Positions 6,885 through 7,986 of a stretch of 7,986 nt of DNA are shown here, piece by piece. Within the stretch, counting starts at the first letter, position 1. Each line of letters starts with the position of its first letter. Origin of the DNA: Caryophanales bacterium UBA6331 (GTDB lineage Bacteria > Bacillota_I > Bacilli_A > RF39 > UBA660); NCBI GenBank assembly GCA_002438065.1, contig DJSP01000079.1, positions 1 to 7,986 on the forward strand, read 5' to 3'. The notes beneath the pieces are model-generated. The model was not told the DNA's origin and did not search any database. It saw only the letters and a program-made list of their open reading frames with translations. Both the position numbers and the translations under genes were made by a program.

Positions 6885-6923
6885 TGTAAACAAATTGTAA
6901 ATTTAGAATTAAAATTATGTAAA
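6885..6923 (+). repeat. Three phased TGTAAA direct repeats upstream of the peptide gene; possible operator
   Basis: TGTAAA occurs at 6885-6890, 6896-6901 and 6918-6923, that is at 11- and 22-nt spacing (one and two helical turns). The second and third share TGTAAAT. The last overlaps the place where a -35 box would lie. This fits a dimeric activator or repressor site, but the AT-rich background makes chance possible. Confidence 0.35.
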
Positions 6924-6939
6924 TATTATTTAGCACATG

Positions 6940-6945
6940 TATAAT
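6940..6945 (+). promoter_or_regulatory. -10 box of the small-peptide gene
   Basis: Perfect TATAAT 26 nt before the ATG at 6966. At 17 nt spacing the -35 would be ATGTAA (6917-6922), only 3 of 6 to consensus, so the promoter may need an activator. The predicted start is near 6952, giving a leader of about 14 nt with the GGAGG. Confidence 0.5.
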
Positions 6946-6965
6946 TAAAATAGATGGAGGTCAAA

Positions 6966-7187
6966 ATGAACGAAGAATTAGATTTAGAATCTTTAGATAG
7001 TGTTGTTGCTGGTGTTTCTCATAAAATAGGTGAGGATACTGCCCTAAGTAATGAAAGTTTGTATAGAAAAGAGCAAATTGAGAAATTAAAAAAAGAAAAA
7101 GAAGCTTTAGAAGCTTTAGGTAAAGATCCTGATGAAATGTCTATGGATGAATTAGATAATGTTCGTGCAGGAATGTCTAGAAGATAG
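6966..7187 (+). CDS. 73-residue peptide with a leader-like motif at both ends (double-glycine-leader type)
   Basis: ATG 6966 is chosen because GGAGG (6956-6960) precedes it; an ATG at 6954 overlaps that site. The N terminus (5-20) reads L-D-L-E-S-L-D-S-V-V-A-G-V-S-H-K and the C terminus (58-73) M-S-M-D-E-L-D-N-V-R-A-G-M-S-R-R. Aligned without gaps these share L, D, V, A, G and S, with conservative changes elsewhere. The motif resembles leaders of bacteriocin/RiPP precursors that end in Gly-Gly or Ala-Gly. Between them, residues about 30-52 form a charged helix or coiled coil (Y-R-K-E-Q-I-E-K-L-K-K-E-K). There is no Cys, so a lanthipeptide or thiol-based product is unlikely, and the second motif leaves only four residues after its A-G. 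No modification enzyme or exporter is in the window. It could be a secreted signal, a precursor, or an unrelated small protein; the product is unproven. Confidence 0.75.
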   Translation: MNEELDLESLDSVVAGVSHKIGEDTALSNESLYRKEQIEKLKKEKEALEALGKDPDEMSMDELDNVRAGMSRR

Positions 7188-7209
7188 AACGTTTAGTTCT
7201 TTTTCTTTT
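7186..7209 (+). terminator. Terminator of the peptide gene, overlapping both convergent stop codons
   Basis: AGAAC (7186-7190), loop GTTTA, GTTCT (7196-7200), then TTTTCTTTT. A short 5-bp stem with a good T-rich tail on the plus strand. It uses the last bases of the peptide stop and the end of the opposing gene; no T-tract exists in the other direction. Confidence 0.5.
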
Positions 7210-7888
7210 GATTTAATTTTGATTCTAATTTATAATTAGGATTTATAATTAGAATCCATTCAATATTTTTTGTTGTTAATAATTTTATTAATGTTTCTAA
7301 ATTTGATTCAAAAAAGATACACCTTTCATACATTATTGTTGCTCCTAGTGATTTAAAATATTCTAAGACTCTTGGATGAATTGGTGATTTATTATCAATA
7401 AAGGCAGTAAATTTATTGTAATTGTTGTAATTTGCTAAAACATAATAAAAGTTATTTAAATTAATACTATAAATAAATGAATTAAGGATATCAATAACTA
7501 ATTGTTTAGTTTGATAAAAATATTTTTCATCTTCTAATATTTCTTTTCTTTTTTGTTTTAAAAGTTCTAATTCTTTTAATCTATTACTTCTATTATTGTT
7601 TATTAAATCTCTTCTTGTTGTATAAAAGTTTATTATTTTTTCTAAACTTTTTAATTTTTCAGAGTTATTTGTTTTTTGTTTAGAATATTCTAATTTTTTT
7701 AAGGCTTTATCTATTTGATTTAATTCAATATCTTCTTTTTGTTTTATTTCAAAATTCTTTGCTTCTTTTTCTTTAAAGGTATGATTGATATAATAATAAT
7801 CATCACCATATTCTATATTATTTATTTTTTCAATATTCTGTTTTATTAGTTCTATAATTTCATTTAGTTCATTTAATTGTTCTTCCAT
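7193..7888 (-). CDS. Coiled-coil protein of unknown function
   Basis: 231 residues, no signal peptide or membrane segment, so probably cytoplasmic. Residues about 1-25 and 37-125 are strongly charged and heptad-like (for example I-D-K-A-L-K-K-L-E-Y at 59-68 and L-K-E-L-E-L-L-K-Q-K at 104-113), indicating two long helices or a coiled coil. From about 126 a compact, hydrophobic, Tyr/Asn-rich part follows with alternating strands and helices: F-T-A-F-I-D at 160-165, L-G-A-T-I-M-Y at 181-187, W-I-L-I-I-N-P at 211-217. I recognise no family. The start is supported by AAGGGGA (7894-7900 on the plus strand) and by a consensus promoter. It converges on the peptide gene with 5 nt between stop codons; a functional link is not implied by that arrangement. 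Confidence 0.8.
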   Translation of the reverse strand: MEEQLNELNEIIELIKQNIEKINNIEYGDDYYYINHTFKEKEAKNFEIKQKEDIELNQIDKALKKLEYSKQKTNNSEKLKSLEKIINFYTTRRDLINNNRSNRLKELELLKQKRKEILEDEKYFYQTKQLVIDILNSFIYSINLNNFYYVLANYNNYNKFTAFIDNKSPIHPRVLEYFKSLGATIMYERCIFFESNLETLIKLLTTKNIEWILIINPNYKLESKLNQKKKN

Positions 7889-7914
7889 AATAATCCCCTT
7901 TTTCTTGATTAGTT

Positions 7915-7943
7915 ATTATATATTAAAGCTAGTGTTATGTCAA
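7915..7943 (-). promoter_or_regulatory. Perfect consensus vegetative (SigA) promoter for the coiled-coil gene
   Basis: Read on the minus strand: TTGACA (7943-7938), exactly 17 nt, TATAAT (7920-7915). Both hexamers match consensus 6 of 6. The predicted start is near 7908, about 20 nt before the ATG at 7888, with the AAGGGGA ribosome binding site between. No operator-like repeat is obvious, so strong constitutive transcription is expected. Confidence 0.9.
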
Positions 7944-7986
7944 ATGAAATTAATAACAAATATTTAAAAATATGATTAATTTATGA

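Noticed and set aside
6892..6904. AAATT-GTA-AATTT as terminator of the transferase gene
   Set aside because: Five A/T pairs only and no T-tract; likely a by-product of AT-rich sequence.
6966..7187. Lanthipeptide or other Cys-based RiPP
   Set aside because: The peptide has no Cys and no modification enzyme lies in the window.

Overview
This is an AT-rich window (my estimate is about 28-30% G+C) with short intergenic gaps, strong AGGAGG-type ribosome binding sites and the standard genetic code: every Trp codon I checked is TGG. It points to a low-GC Bacillota. The cotJ spore-coat genes, an LTA-synthase/OpgB-type envelope enzyme and a surface-protein repeat domain familiar from uncultured gut Firmicutes suggest a gut-dwelling Bacilli or Clostridia lineage that forms spores, or descends from spore formers. 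I cannot name the species.

Layout. Positions 1-760 hold the 3' part of a surface-protein gene with two in-frame stops (TGA at 440-442, TAA at 500-502), so it is called a pseudogene. A small hairpin terminator follows. Positions 877-3414 encode an 845-residue type IIB (PMCA-like) Ca2+ P-type ATPase. On the minus strand, a UPF0316/YebE-like membrane protein (DUF5698 plus DUF2179) ends directly against the ATPase stop codon. A 16-nt exact direct repeat lies at both ends of this gene.

From 3995 a two-gene spore-coat operon reads rightward. The first gene is a single protein joining a CotJA-like and a CotJB-like part. The second is cotJC, a manganese-catalase-fold protein with all five expected metal ligands. 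The operon ends in a 9-bp hairpin. From about 4993 an extended -10 promoter drives a two-gene envelope module. It consists of a 103-residue membrane protein of unknown function, coupled by an ATGA overlap to a membrane-anchored OpgB/LtaS-like phosphoglycerol transferase.

At 6966-7187 is a 73-residue peptide with a leader-like motif (L.LESLDSVVAG / M.MDELDNVRAG) at both its N and C termini, separated by a charged helix. Its upstream region carries TGTAAA repeats at 11- and 22-nt spacing before a TATAAT box. Opposite it, a 231-residue coiled-coil protein of unknown function reads leftward from a perfect consensus promoter (TTGACA, 17 nt, TATAAT).

The most unusual items are the CotJA-CotJB fusion, the double-motif peptide with its phased upstream repeats, the surface-protein pseudogene, and the direct repeats bracketing the YebE-like gene. 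I see no tRNA, rRNA, CRISPR array, insertion sequence or riboswitch.
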